Assembly: GCF_900406815.1 (NCBI RefSeq)
Contig: NZ_OVCN01000007.1
Span: 1-64,000 of the forward strand
Reading direction: 5' to 3'
DNA: 64,000 nt
DNA from: Acinetobacter haemolyticus
GTDB lineage: Bacteria > Pseudomonadota > Gammaproteobacteria > Pseudomonadales > Moraxellaceae
Shown: piece by piece, positions 1 to 8,535 of the stretch
Layout: each line of letters opens with the position of its first letter
Numbering within the stretch: the stretch's first letter is position 1
Program-made: the position numbers and the translations under genes
Notes under the pieces: generated by a model
Databases searched by the model: none
Told to the model about the DNA's origin: nothing
What the model saw: only the letters and a program-made list of their open reading frames with translations

Positions 1-350
1 TCTCAATCTCTTAAAAGTCAACAGGTAATTTAGATATTTTTAAAACTTATCAATCAAACCAAAAATCCAACCACTAAAGCCAAATCCTTGTTTATCAACA
101 AGTTTTTATCTGCATCACCGCCGATGGATGTGCATTCTACAGCATTCTCATCCCTTTGCAACACCCTTTCCTAATTTTTATTATCAAGTGAACGTTTTTA
201 GATCAAATTTACATTTCTTCTTATATTTTGTTAGTGAATTTGCTTTAATAAAGGGTGAATAATTAAATCGTATTCCTTTTACATAGCTATTGCGTTGAGT
301 GACGCAATCACTTTATGACAGTATTTCGCTCAAAGCGATTAAGGATTTAT
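1..350. other. Intergenic region upstream of mlaA
   Basis: AT-rich non-coding stretch at the window edge. I see no convincing gene, RNA or terminator. The last 100 bases probably carry the mlaA promoter, but no confident -35/-10 pair could be chosen. A short open stretch on the minus strand near positions 40-100 lacks a start codon and was not called. Confidence 0.4.
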
Positions 351-1250
351 ATGCATTACTCCAATTTTATCTTGCTTGGGTTATTAACTGCTGGGGCATG
401 TTCATCCGTATTTGCTCAGAATGAATTGACAGATGCAACAAGCTCAGCAATAAAATCAACGGCATCTCCAACAGCGACAACTCAAAAACAGACAACAATT
501 CAAGCCATCAAAGATTTAAAACATTTAACTAAAGATGATTTAAAAGTAAATGCAAATGCAGCCCAACCTGATGAGGTAAAAGATCCTTTACAAGGCCTGA
601 ACCGCAAAATCTTTATTTTTAACGATACTCTAGATCGTAATTTACTCAAACCTGTGGCTATACAATACGCTGCTAAAGTTCCAGAACCTGTTCGTAGTCC
701 TTATCGCCAATTTAGAAAAAATTTAGGCGAACCTTGGAATGCTGTGAATCAAATCATTCAAGGCAAACCTAGCCGTGCAGCAAAAACTTTAGGTCGCTTT
801 ACGATCAACACGTTAACAACTTTAGGTTTCGCTGACCCTGCCCGCCGCCTTGGTCTTCAGACTGAAGAAGAAAGTTTTGGTGTAACACTAGGCTATTATG
901 GTGTCCCTTCTGGTCCTTATGTCATGTTGCCTTTTTTTGGACCAAGTACTTTCCGTGATGGTGCTGGCTTAGCAGCTGATAGTTTTGGTCGCCCACAAAA
1001 ATATTTGCTTGATGATCAAGACGGTATTTATTGGTCAACTAATGTCCTCCAAGTTATTGATACACGCTCACAGCTTTTAGAACTTGAAGAAACGCTTAGA
1101 GGCGATAAATATTCAATGATTCGTGATTTTTATTTACAACGTAAAGCTTTCCAAATCGCAGAGAAACGCGGTGATGTAAATGATATTTCCTTCGTTAATG
1201 GCGAAGATGATTTTGAGGAAGACACTTCACTTGATAGTGATGCTGAATAA
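351..1250 (+). CDS. mlaA: MlaA/VacJ family outer-membrane lipid asymmetry protein
   Basis: Outer-membrane component of the Mla pathway, which removes misplaced phospholipids from the outer leaflet and passes them to periplasmic MlaC. The start at 351 is preferred because AAGGA lies at 341-345 with a 5-base spacer; an in-frame ATG at 315 has no such site. The N-terminus is a signal sequence. The only lipobox-like cysteine (in TAGACSS) has an unusual context, so lipidation is likely by homology but not certain; cleavage after VFA is the alternative. The MlaA domain starts near residue 77 with the typical DPLQGLNRKIFIFND and includes the GFADPA and YGVPSGPYVMLPFFGPST segments. The acidic C-terminal tail is not conserved in the family. 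The other mla genes are not nearby. Confidence 0.93.
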   Translation: MHYSNFILLGLLTAGACSSVFAQNELTDATSSAIKSTASPTATTQKQTTIQAIKDLKHLTKDDLKVNANAAQPDEVKDPLQGLNRKIFIFNDTLDRNLLKPVAIQYAAKVPEPVRSPYRQFRKNLGEPWNAVNQIIQGKPSRAAKTLGRFTINTLTTLGFADPARRLGLQTEEESFGVTLGYYGVPSGPYVMLPFFGPSTFRDGAGLAADSFGRPQKYLLDDQDGIYWSTNVLQVIDTRSQLLELEETLRGDKYSMIRDFYLQRKAFQIAEKRGDVNDISFVNGEDDFEEDTSLDSDAE

Positions 1251-1278
1251 TTGATTAATATATTGTCTTACAAACTTC

Positions 1279-1320
1279 AGTGTTACTATGTCATTTCGAC
1301 TATAGTAACACTATGTTTTA
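1279..1320 (+). terminator. Hairpin after mlaA, possible terminator
   Basis: Perfect 11-bp inverted repeat (arms 1279-1289 and 1302-1312, loop of 12). The following T-stretch is interrupted (ATGTTTTA), so termination is plausible rather than certain. Confidence 0.5.
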
Positions 1321-1350
1321 GGTCATCTTTCATCTATGATGAATTAAAAA

Positions 1351-2349
1351 ATGATCACCCAAAGGATTGACTATTCGTCTATGTATTTCATCCAACCTAC
1401 GCGCTCAATACCTTACTTAGATCAGGCTTTAACAGAGTTACCCACTCTACAGACCATTCAAGTTCATGATTTGGATTTATACGATCAAACGATTATTGCA
1501 ATTGCAGATGTACAAGATTTTTTAAAATATCAGTGGAAACTACCGACCATTGTTCTTGCTTTTGAGCATGAAGGCGCTGCCCTTGCTCAAGCTTGGGAAA
1601 TGGGGGCTTTGGCTGGCTGGATGTGGGACAGTCTGCCTAAAAATCCGAAACATGCTTTATTTAAAATTGATGCCCAATACAAACGTAATCAAGATAGCCG
1701 AGATTTGCCTTCAGCAGCAGAATTACAAAAGCGCTTATTGCCCAACCCAATCGAACTTCCAAATTATCAATTTGAATCATTTTTCCAGCCCTCTGCCTAT
1801 TTATCAGGGGATTGGTATGATTATTGGCGTTTAAATGATGAAGAAGTCTTATTTTATCTTGCTGATGTGTCTGGGCATGGTGTGACGAGTAGCTTATTGA
1901 CTTCTTGGATGGCGGCCTTCCATGGTCGTTCAAAGACACCAAGCCAACTGATTAAAAAGCTGAATGCTATGTTGGTGCAAGAGAATATTGAAAAACATAT
2001 TACCATGGTGGCGGGTATTCTAAACTTGGTTACCCATGAGGTTCGTTGGTCTAGTGCGGGACACTACCCACCTCCGATTATTTTCGAACCTAATCAACCT
2101 CCCCAAATTTTAACCACCAGTAGTTTCCCTTTAGGTCTTACTGAGGAACTAGAAGTAGAAGAACATCATTGCATACTCAGCCCTCAGGCACGGTTTATTT
2201 TATGTTCAGATGGTGCCTTAGAACCCTATGATGGCAGACTCAATGATCAGTTCAATCAATTGGTTGAGCACCTTCAAAACAATGCTTTCAAAGCTCCTGA
2301 ACACGTCGCTGACGATATTGCAATCCTAAGTCTTTGTCGATTGAATTAA
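1351..2349 (+). CDS. gigA: GigA-type PP2C/SpoIIE-family serine phosphatase (RsbU-like)
   Basis: Cytoplasmic Mn/Mg-dependent phosphatase expected to dephosphorylate its STAS-domain partner encoded next. Residues 1-115 look like a degenerate receiver domain without a clear phospho-acceptor Asp. The PP2C-like domain starts near residue 120 (SAAELQKRLLP) and keeps the metal ligands: GDWYDYW near 153, ADVSGHG with Asp172, SDGALE near 286 and ADDIAIL near 320. The match to Acinetobacter GigA rests on domain order and the adjacent STAS gene. In A. baumannii, GigA and GigB form a stress-response pathway linked to the PTS-Ntr system; the NPr gene of that system is also in this window at 36.9 kb. What signal the N-terminal domain reads is unknown from sequence. 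Confidence 0.85.
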   Translation: MITQRIDYSSMYFIQPTRSIPYLDQALTELPTLQTIQVHDLDLYDQTIIAIADVQDFLKYQWKLPTIVLAFEHEGAALAQAWEMGALAGWMWDSLPKNPKHALFKIDAQYKRNQDSRDLPSAAELQKRLLPNPIELPNYQFESFFQPSAYLSGDWYDYWRLNDEEVLFYLADVSGHGVTSSLLTSWMAAFHGRSKTPSQLIKKLNAMLVQENIEKHITMVAGILNLVTHEVRWSSAGHYPPPIIFEPNQPPQILTTSSFPLGLTEELEVEEHHCILSPQARFILCSDGALEPYDGRLNDQFNQLVEHLQNNAFKAPEHVADDIAILSLCRLN

Positions 2350-2451
2350 TTTTAAAATCAACATTTTAACTAAGTCACAGCATCCAAGTACTTGTGTCTA
2401 GAATATCACTATGGGATAATTTTATATCCTTTCTCTGAAAATGGCATTTAT

Positions 2452-2973
2452 ATGTCAACAGGTCATGTTGAATATGCAAGTTTGAACGGAACGCATATTT
2501 TCAAGCTTATTGGCGAAGTGCGTGCTCACTCTTGTATAAGTCTAGACAAACTACTCAACCGAATTGAACAGCAGCAAAATGTTGTTGGTGCAATCGTTGA
2601 CTTAACCCAAACTACATTTATTGACAGTACTGTTTTAGGCATACTGGCAAAGTTAGGTTTAAAACTTAAGCAAGCTCACAACATACAGGCTGTCATGCTT
2701 TCAACTAATCCAGATATTACGACCTTGGCCAACAGTATGGGCTTAGGGCAAGTATTTGTGATTTTGAATTATTGTGGTGATCCAAACGTATGCACTTTGG
2801 AGCTTACAGAAGAACATGTCACGCACAGTGCCATGTTAAACACTGTGCTTGATGCACACAAAACTCTGATGCGTTTAAATGAAAACAACCAAAATATGTT
2901 TGAACCACTGGTTAAACAGCTGCAAAAAGAACAAGATTGCTTGAGTAACGACGATCATAAGCAAAATGCTTAA
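2452..2973 (+). CDS. gigB: GigB-type STAS-domain anti-anti-sigma-like protein
   Basis: STAS-domain protein of about 173 residues, the expected substrate of the phosphatase encoded just upstream. The phosphorylatable serine is Ser59 in the motif TFIDSTVLGIL, the usual position in SpoIIAA/RsbV-type proteins. The C-terminal 70 residues extend past the STAS fold (about residue 105 onward) and are rich in Asn/Gln/Lys. The ATG at 2452 is preferred over a TTG at 2392 because the STAS fold begins just after it; no strong ribosome-binding site is visible for either. It lies 102 bases after gigA on the same strand, consistent with co-transcription. There is no anti-sigma kinase gene next to it, unlike Bacillus partner-switching operons. 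Confidence 0.82.
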   Translation: MSTGHVEYASLNGTHIFKLIGEVRAHSCISLDKLLNRIEQQQNVVGAIVDLTQTTFIDSTVLGILAKLGLKLKQAHNIQAVMLSTNPDITTLANSMGLGQVFVILNYCGDPNVCTLELTEEHVTHSAMLNTVLDAHKTLMRLNENNQNMFEPLVKQLQKEQDCLSNDDHKQNA

Positions 2974-3001
2974 TCGTTAAATTAAATATTTCGGCTTGCT
3001 T

Positions 3002-3826
3002 ATGACCTTACTTTCCGTTGCACAAATGAACTCCCAAGATGACATTGAAGCAAATTTCTCTGTCATCGAATCTTTGATTCAACAAAGTAAGGATCAAGCT
3101 GCTGAGCTGATCGTTTTTCCTGAAAACTTTGTTTGTTTTGCTGCGGGTAAACAACGCCAGACTGCAGAACAATTTGAAAGTATTCAAAAGCGTTTAGAAG
3201 ATTTGGCACATCGCCATCAGATCTGGATTATTGCAGGTACTTTGCCTTGTCCTTATCGTCCTGACGGTTCAATCATTTCCGATGGTCGTGTTCGCACCGT
3301 AAGTTTATGTATTAGCCCAGAAGGTACCGAAGCCCGATACGACAAGATACACTTGTTTGATGTTCAAGTCGGTGATGCTATCGGCGGCTATCAAGAGTCA
3401 AAGTTCTTTGAACCTGGCGATGAAGTGGTGATTGCTAAAACTCCTTTCGGCAACATTGGTCTCATGGTCTGCTATGATCTTCGCTTTCCTGAGCTAGCTT
3501 TAACGTTGCGACAGCAAGGCGCTAATATTTTAACTGCACCTGCGGCGTTTACTTACACTACAGGTCAGTTGCATTGGCAACTACTCCTTCAAGCACGTGC
3601 GATGGATAGTCAATGTTATGTTCTAGGTGCCGCACAACAAGGTTGGCATGGTCAACAACGTCAAACATGGGGTCATTCAGGCATTACCGATAGCCGTGGA
3701 CAACTCCTGCAAATGCTAAACACTGAAGGGCACGCTTTAATCACCAGTGCAATTGATCTCGTTGAGCAAAATACTGTTCGCCTCTCAATGCCATTAATGC
3801 AACACCGTCGATTATTAACGTATTAG
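3002..3826 (+). CDS. Nitrilase-superfamily carbon-nitrogen hydrolase (Nit1/omega-amidase type)
   Basis: Cytoplasmic amidase of 274 residues. The Glu-Lys-Cys triad of the superfamily is visible: Glu41 in FPENF, Lys115 in YDKIHLFDV and Cys157 in MVCYDLRFPEL. The YDKIHLFDV and CYDLRFPEL motifs are those of the Nit branch, whose members hydrolyse deaminated glutathione or alpha-keto acid omega-amides, so metabolite repair is the best guess. The start is taken as the ATG at 3002; a TTG six bases upstream is in frame. It follows gigB closely, but that placement does not by itself show a shared role. The substrate is inferred from the family and has not been tested. Confidence 0.85.
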   Translation: MTLLSVAQMNSQDDIEANFSVIESLIQQSKDQAAELIVFPENFVCFAAGKQRQTAEQFESIQKRLEDLAHRHQIWIIAGTLPCPYRPDGSIISDGRVRTVSLCISPEGTEARYDKIHLFDVQVGDAIGGYQESKFFEPGDEVVIAKTPFGNIGLMVCYDLRFPELALTLRQQGANILTAPAAFTYTTGQLHWQLLLQARAMDSQCYVLGAAQQGWHGQQRQTWGHSGITDSRGQLLQMLNTEGHALITSAIDLVEQNTVRLSMPLMQHRRLLTY

Positions 3827-4015
3827 TTATTTATTCAAAAATGTGATACGCAAAATTTAAAAACTTTAATCTGACTGAACTGGTCAAGTTTCAGCTATAT
3901 GTTAGGATTAAAATCGTGATTTAATACAAATGATTATATGACATAGAATCAAAGCAAAAATTGTTCTTTGTCTTAGATGCTACTCACGACCACTTTTTAT
4001 TTTAAGCTTTTATTC

Positions 4016-4378
4016 ATGTTTAGATTGATTGCAGTATTTTTATTTCTTGGGGCTACTACTCAGCTACATGCAACATCATTAGATGAAAATACACACGAGA
4101 CAACAACTGCATCCAGTCAGTCGATGACCCCACAAAATTTATCTTTAAATGCATTTGGTCAGTGGGTTATTGGCTGGGGTACAGGCCCAGAAGGTGCGAG
4201 ACAGCGTCTAGATTATATTCAGCGCGAAGATGTGGTCATTATTAAACAAAAAGGTACCACACTAGAAATGATCCGTGCTTGGCAACAATACTACGAAAAA
4301 GAAGTCCAGAATAATACCAACAACCCAACGGCGCGTTATCGTGCTCGCCTTATGAAAAAAATTGCAGAACTATGGTAG
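4016..4378 (+). CDS. Small secreted protein of unknown function
   Basis: About 120 residues with a clear signal peptide (hydrophobic core FRLIAVFLFLGATTQL, likely cleavage after LHA). The mature part has a Ser/Thr-rich spacer, then a compact region from WVIGWGTGPEGARQRLDYI to the C-terminus, ending in a basic helix. I do not recognise the family. The ATG at 4016 was chosen because the signal peptide begins there; an in-frame ATG at 3977 would put extra hydrophobic and polar residues in front. It stands alone, with about 190 bases before it and 335 after. Confidence 0.7.
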   Translation: MFRLIAVFLFLGATTQLHATSLDENTHETTTASSQSMTPQNLSLNAFGQWVIGWGTGPEGARQRLDYIQREDVVIIKQKGTTLEMIRAWQQYYEKEVQNNTNNPTARYRARLMKKIAELW

Positions 4379-4713
4379 TTGTTCTTTAAATCTCCTTTTG
4401 ACTATTCTCATAAATTTCAGCTCTTATGCTTTTACGTTAACGACTGAGAAAAAGAGGTTAAAAGATCAATTACAACCTTTAAATATCAAACACCACTTAT
4501 TTACACTCAAAAATTCGTCACTCATTAGATTCAAAATAGTGAAATGAAGTACCTACATCTATGCGTATAATAGCAACAATGCTTACAAATACTCATCTTC
4601 CCGCAACAATCATAAGTACCTAAAATGGTAATTTCTACAACGTTTACTCACTTGTATTTTATTTTTGGTCACGTACGATCAAATACATTGAATAATATTT
4701 AGGAATAAGAATT
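4379..4713. other. Intergenic region upstream of ohr
   Basis: Non-coding. A weak open frame at 4362-4547 overlaps the preceding gene, starts with TTG, lacks a ribosome-binding site and is not called. The last 70 bases contain an imperfect dyad (TTTGGTC...GATCAAA, around 4661-4682) close to the expected ohr promoter. It could be an operator, for example for an OhrR-type regulator, but no regulator gene is adjacent. Confidence 0.4.
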
Positions 4714-5145
4714 ATGTCTCTTGAAAAAGTTGTTTATCGTGCAAAAGCAAAAGCGACTGGTGGTCGTGATGGGCGTGCCACATCTTCTGATGGCATATTG
4801 GATGTCAAACTAGGTGTTCCTAAAGAAATGGGTGGCGCTGGTGGTGAAGTAACCAATCCAGAGCAACTTTTTGCTGCTGGTTATTCAGCGTGTTTCTTAG
4901 GTGCTATGAAGTTTGTCGCAAACCGCGATAAATTAAAAATTACTCCAGATGCTTATGTCGAGGGTGAAGTTGGAATTGGTCCCATTCCAGATGGTTTTGG
5001 AATCGAAGTTACATTGAATGTGTATCTAGTTGGCTTAGAACAGGCTGAGGCTGAACAACTTGTCCAAGCAGCGCATATCGTATGCCCTTATTCAAATGCG
5101 ACACGTAATAATATTGATGTGAATTTTAATATCGTAACCGCTTAA
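4714..5145 (+). CDS. ohr: Organic hydroperoxide resistance protein (Ohr, OsmC family)
   Basis: Thiol peroxidase of 143 residues that reduces organic and lipid hydroperoxides in the cytoplasm. The two redox cysteines are in the usual places: Cys60 in GYSACF and Cys124 in IVCPYS. The segment [21 protein letters not shown] is typical of Ohr rather than OsmC. The start has AGGA about 9 bases upstream. The gene is monocistronic, bounded downstream by a strong terminator, and no ohrR repressor gene is next to it in this window. Confidence 0.93.
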   Translation: MSLEKVVYRAKAKATGGRDGRATSSDGILDVKLGVPKEMGGAGGEVTNPEQLFAAGYSACFLGAMKFVANRDKLKITPDAYVEGEVGIGPIPDGFGIEVTLNVYLVGLEQAEAEQLVQAAHIVCPYSNATRNNIDVNFNIVTA

Positions 5146-5155
5146 GCACATGAAT

Positions 5156-5187
5156 AAAAAACAGCATGATATTTCATGCTGTTTTTT
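5156..5187. terminator. Bidirectional terminator between ohr and gspE
   Basis: Perfect 10-bp stem (5160-5169 with 5174-5183), four-base loop, T-run on one side and A-run on the other, so it can serve both convergent genes. Confidence 0.9.
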
Positions 5188-5205
5188 GATAACTCTCCCT
5201 AAAAG

Positions 5206-6696
5206 CTACTCTTCCGCAGCTTCATTGGTAACACGTAAAACTTCCTCTAAGGTCGTCTTGCCTGCTAAAACCTTTAACAAGCCATCATCACGAATAGATG
5301 CAGCTTGTCGACGCGCATAATTTTCCAACTCGTACTCAGCAGCATTACCATGAATCAAACGACGCATTGACTCATCGACAGGAACAATTTCATAAATCGC
5401 GGTTCGTCCACTAAAACCAACATGTGAACATTTGTCACATCCATGTGGTTCTGGCAGCTCCATGTGTTCATCTACTTTTAAATGCTGAAAGACCTGTCGC
5501 TCAAAAGCATCTGCTTTACGCCAAGTCACGCAATGTGGACACAAGGTACGAACAAGACGCTGTGCGATCACACCAATCAATGAGCTTGCTAGCAAGAATG
5601 GTTCAATGCCCATATCTTTTAACCGTGTTACCGCACCAATTGCGGTATTGGTATGTAGCGTTGACAACACCAAGTGACCAGTTAAAGAGGCTTGCACTGC
5701 AATCTCAGCAGTTTCTAAGTCACGAATCTCCCCCACCATCACCACATCAGGATCTTGACGCAACATGGCTTTAAGCGCACGCGCAAAGGTCATATCCACC
5801 TTGGTATTTACTTGTGTTTGTCCAATGCCTTCCAATTGATATTCGATTGGATCTTCTGCTGTCAGGATATTACGAGTATTGTCATTCAAGTCAGATAAGG
5901 CTGCATATAAGGTGGTTGTTTTTCCCGAACCAGTGGGCCCCGTCACCAAAATAATGCCATGAGGTCGATGCACTAACTGAGTCAAGCGTTCATAATCATT
6001 TTGCATCAAGCCTAAATGGGTCATATTTAAACGCCCAGCCTGCTTATCCAGCAAACGCATCACCACACGCTCACCATGCGATGATGGCAAAGTAGAAACA
6101 CGCACATCCACTTCCCGTCCAGCAAGCCTTAATGAAATACGACCATCTTGCGGAATACGTTTTTCAGCGATATCCAACTTTGCCATGACTTTGATACGCG
6201 AGACCAATAGCGGTGCCAATTCACGGCGTGGCTGCACGATTTCTCGAAGTTGGCCATCAACACGTAAACGAACTGAAAGCTTTTTCTCGAAAGCCTCAAT
6301 ATGAATATCGGACGCACTGACTCGAATGGCTTCGGACAATAATGCATTGATCAATCTGACAATTGGTGCATCATCCTCTTGATCCATCAAGTCTTCGGCC
6401 TCAGGCACTTGATCAGCAAGGCTCAATAAATCAGGATGATCTTCCAAGCCTGCCGCAACTTGCTGCGACTCACCTGTATCCCCTGCAAAGCTCGAGCTCA
6501 GCAAGGCATGAAATTCTTGATCGGTACACAACTGGTCATGCCCCGATTTCCCCAAAATTCGTCGTGCTTCCTGCAAAGCAATTCGCGCAGTATCCTTACG
6601 TCGCACAATAAAAACTTGATCACCTTCGTAACGGAACAAAACACCATGACGTTTGGCAAAACTATAAGGAATTTGTATTTGTTTAAGTATTTGCAT
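5206..6696 (-). CDS. gspE: Type II secretion system ATPase GspE
   Basis: Cytoplasmic ATPase that powers the type II secretion pseudopilus. The protein is about 496 residues from the ATG at 6696; longer in-frame starts to 6822 would run into the divergent gene and lack family similarity. Visible motifs are the Walker A GPTGSGKTTT near 252, the Asp-box and Walker B region (DPDVVMVGEIRD), the HL segment STLHTN and the four-cysteine zinc site (CPHC near 386 and CDKC near 420) that separates GspE from PilB/PilT-type relatives lacking it. No gspF or other gsp gene lies beside it, which fits the scattered type II secretion genes known in Acinetobacter. It is divergent from the gene at 6790. Confidence 0.93.
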   Translation of the reverse strand: MQILKQIQIPYSFAKRHGVLFRYEGDQVFIVRRKDTARIALQEARRILGKSGHDQLCTDQEFHALLSSSFAGDTGESQQVAAGLEDHPDLLSLADQVPEAEDLMDQEDDAPIVRLINALLSEAIRVSASDIHIEAFEKKLSVRLRVDGQLREIVQPRRELAPLLVSRIKVMAKLDIAEKRIPQDGRISLRLAGREVDVRVSTLPSSHGERVVMRLLDKQAGRLNMTHLGLMQNDYERLTQLVHRPHGIILVTGPTGSGKTTTLYAALSDLNDNTRNILTAEDPIEYQLEGIGQTQVNTKVDMTFARALKAMLRQDPDVVMVGEIRDLETAEIAVQASLTGHLVLSTLHTNTAIGAVTRLKDMGIEPFLLASSLIGVIAQRLVRTLCPHCVTWRKADAFERQVFQHLKVDEHMELPEPHGCDKCSHVGFSGRTAIYEIVPVDESMRRLIHGNAAEYELENYARRQAASIRDDGLLKVLAGKTTLEEVLRVTNEAAEE

Positions 6697-6789
6697 CACA
6701 CAAATAATGATAAGAGAAAGTATTGAGTGTACTCTAAGCAGATTACAGCGTGAAGTCTGTTTAGCATACTCACAAAGGAATTTTGCATC

Positions 6790-7608
6790 TTGTCTCAAAA
6801 TAATCAATACGAAACTCCACATTCAAACAGTTTGAAGTGGTGGGGCGAACAAAAATTCGATATTCAACAAGCCAAAGCTTGGCAATTCGGTTCATTGCTC
6901 TTCCGCCTTACCCGTGGAATCAAAGAATGGCGTTTAGAATATCATCGCCCTCAATCTCAGCATGACTATGAGCAGCAATGGCAAGCGTTGCTAGATACAG
7001 AGTTTGCGATGCCGCACCCTGCAAAAATTGAACGCTATATGTTTCACAAAACCAATGATAGCTTTCATTTAATGCCGCGCTTAGCAGATCGATCTGTGGT
7101 AATTAAACCCGTCGATCCGATTTATATTCCTGCGGGTCAGCGTGGCACACTCTATATCAGCACGCCCTTATGGATCGCGGGCTTGGTAGACGGTTTAACA
7201 GAACCGTTATTCGATATCCCCGTGATTCAGCCTAAAGACACATGGTTTGGTAAAAGTCCCCAACATGGTGAAGTCTGTTATGCCACCTCAGTTGATGGTC
7301 GTACCGATCTCAATTTATTACCCCCTCGTGCCTTTCGAGCAGTTACACCGATTGAGTTCCACAACACCAGCCATCATCAATTACGTTTTGATCGAATGAA
7401 TGTACCCGTTCCAGCCCTGCCGCTCTTCTTTAGTGAAGGCACTGGAAGATTATGGACCTCAAAAATTAAGGTTTATTATGATGGTGCAGAGTTAGTACGT
7501 ATTCGAATTGAAAATCGAACGCCACATCAGGCGGGTGAAGTCACGTATATTCATCCACCTCGTTCACCTAATAGTACTTTTTTAAATATGTTTGATTCAT
7601 TCTTTTAA
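6790..7608 (+). CDS. DUF432-like protein upstream of an MscS-type channel
   Basis: Soluble protein of 272 residues with no signal peptide or membrane helix. The middle part is beta-rich, with YIPAGQRGTLYISTPLWIAGLVDG near 115-138, as in the DUF432 family; I assign that family from memory of its sequence and its habit of sitting beside mechanosensitive channel genes. The start appears to be TTG at 6790, with AAAGGA about a dozen bases upstream; no better ATG exists nearby. The stop is 9 bases from the next gene's ATG, so the two are almost certainly co-transcribed and probably work together at the membrane. Function unknown. Confidence 0.65.
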   Translation: MSQNNQYETPHSNSLKWWGEQKFDIQQAKAWQFGSLLFRLTRGIKEWRLEYHRPQSQHDYEQQWQALLDTEFAMPHPAKIERYMFHKTNDSFHLMPRLADRSVVIKPVDPIYIPAGQRGTLYISTPLWIAGLVDGLTEPLFDIPVIQPKDTWFGKSPQHGEVCYATSVDGRTDLNLLPPRAFRAVTPIEFHNTSHHQLRFDRMNVPVPALPLFFSEGTGRLWTSKIKVYYDGAELVRIRIENRTPHQAGEVTYIHPPRSPNSTFLNMFDSFF

Positions 7609-7617
7609 GAGGTTGCT

Positions 7618-8535
7618 ATGCCAGATACTAATATTCCAAAAGATGTTGCTAGTAACCTCACTAATATTTTCACCAATATCAACTTTGAACGACTCAGTGA
7701 AATCGCGGTTGCGATTATTTTGTGTTTTATCGGTTTTGTGATTGCACGACTGGTCTCAAATGCCTTTATCCGTACGATTGGTAGCCGTTTCAATGCGCAC
7801 CAACGTTTACTTTGGCGTAGAGGTATTTTCTACTTTATTTTTCTGTTATTCATTATGACCAGTTTGAGAGAAGCTGGCTTTAAACTCAGTGTATTCTTAG
7901 GTGCAGCGGGTATCTTAACTGTAGCTTTGGGTTTTGCTTCTCAAACCTCTGCCACCAACTTGATTAGCGGTCTATTTTTGATTGGTGAAGGTTCATTTGA
8001 AGTGGGTGATACCATTCAAATCACGCTCATTCGTGGACAGACCATTGAAGGTGAAGTCATCTCAATCGACCTTTTATCCGTCAAACTTCTGACTTTGGAT
8101 AACGTCTACATCCGACTCCCCAATGAACAGCTGATTCGAACCCCAGTGATGAACTTATCGAAGTATCCGTTACGTAGGATTCCCATCACTTTGGCGATTA
8201 ATTTCCATGAAGATATTATTAAAGTCAGACAAGTCCTGTTGGAAGTTGCTACAAAATATCCGCTGGTTATGGATGATCCTAAACCCGCAGTCGCTGTCAC
8301 TGCATTTAGAGAATCAACCATCGAACTTTTATTTTCAGTATGGTGTCGCCAGGAAAATGCATTGAAAGTACGTGATGAAATGCAAGAACGGGTTCGTAAT
8401 GGCTTTTTGGAAAATTCAATCGAGATTCCAGTACCTAAAATGGGCTTAATTGACCGACCTCAACCTTTAGAAAATGATGAGATCGATCAATACGCGAATC
8501 AAAAAGCACTCAAAAAAGAGCCGAAAGAGAGCTGA
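7618..8535 (+). CDS. MscS-family small-conductance mechanosensitive channel
   Basis: Inner-membrane protein of 305 residues. Three or four hydrophobic helices lie within residues 20-125. The pore-lining helix includes the Gly/Ala-rich VFLGAAGILTVALGFASQTSATN, followed by the beta domain (EGSFEVGDTIQI, VYIRLPNEQL) and the alpha/beta C-terminal cage ending near residue 285. It opens under membrane tension to release solutes on hypo-osmotic shock. AGAGG precedes the ATG. It is coupled to the DUF432-like gene and convergent with the DUF2339 gene, whose stop is immediately adjacent at 8536. Several MscS paralogues usually exist in one genome, so no specific gene name is given. Confidence 0.9.
   Translation: MPDTNIPKDVASNLTNIFTNINFERLSEIAVAIILCFIGFVIARLVSNAFIRTIGSRFNAHQRLLWRRGIFYFIFLLFIMTSLREAGFKLSVFLGAAGILTVALGFASQTSATNLISGLFLIGEGSFEVGDTIQITLIRGQTIEGEVISIDLLSVKLLTLDNVYIRLPNEQLIRTPVMNLSKYPLRRIPITLAINFHEDIIKVRQVLLEVATKYPLVMDDPKPAVAVTAFRESTIELLFSVWCRQENALKVRDEMQERVRNGFLENSIEIPVPKMGLIDRPQPLENDEIDQYANQKALKKEPKES

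Noticed and set aside
40-100. Open stretch on the minus strand at the window start
   Set aside because: The translation looks protein-like (GFGFSGWIFGLIDKF), but a stop lies just upstream in frame and no start codon exists.
4362-4547. 61-codon frame after the small secreted protein
   Set aside because: TTG start inside the preceding gene, no ribosome-binding site, AT-rich unspecific composition.
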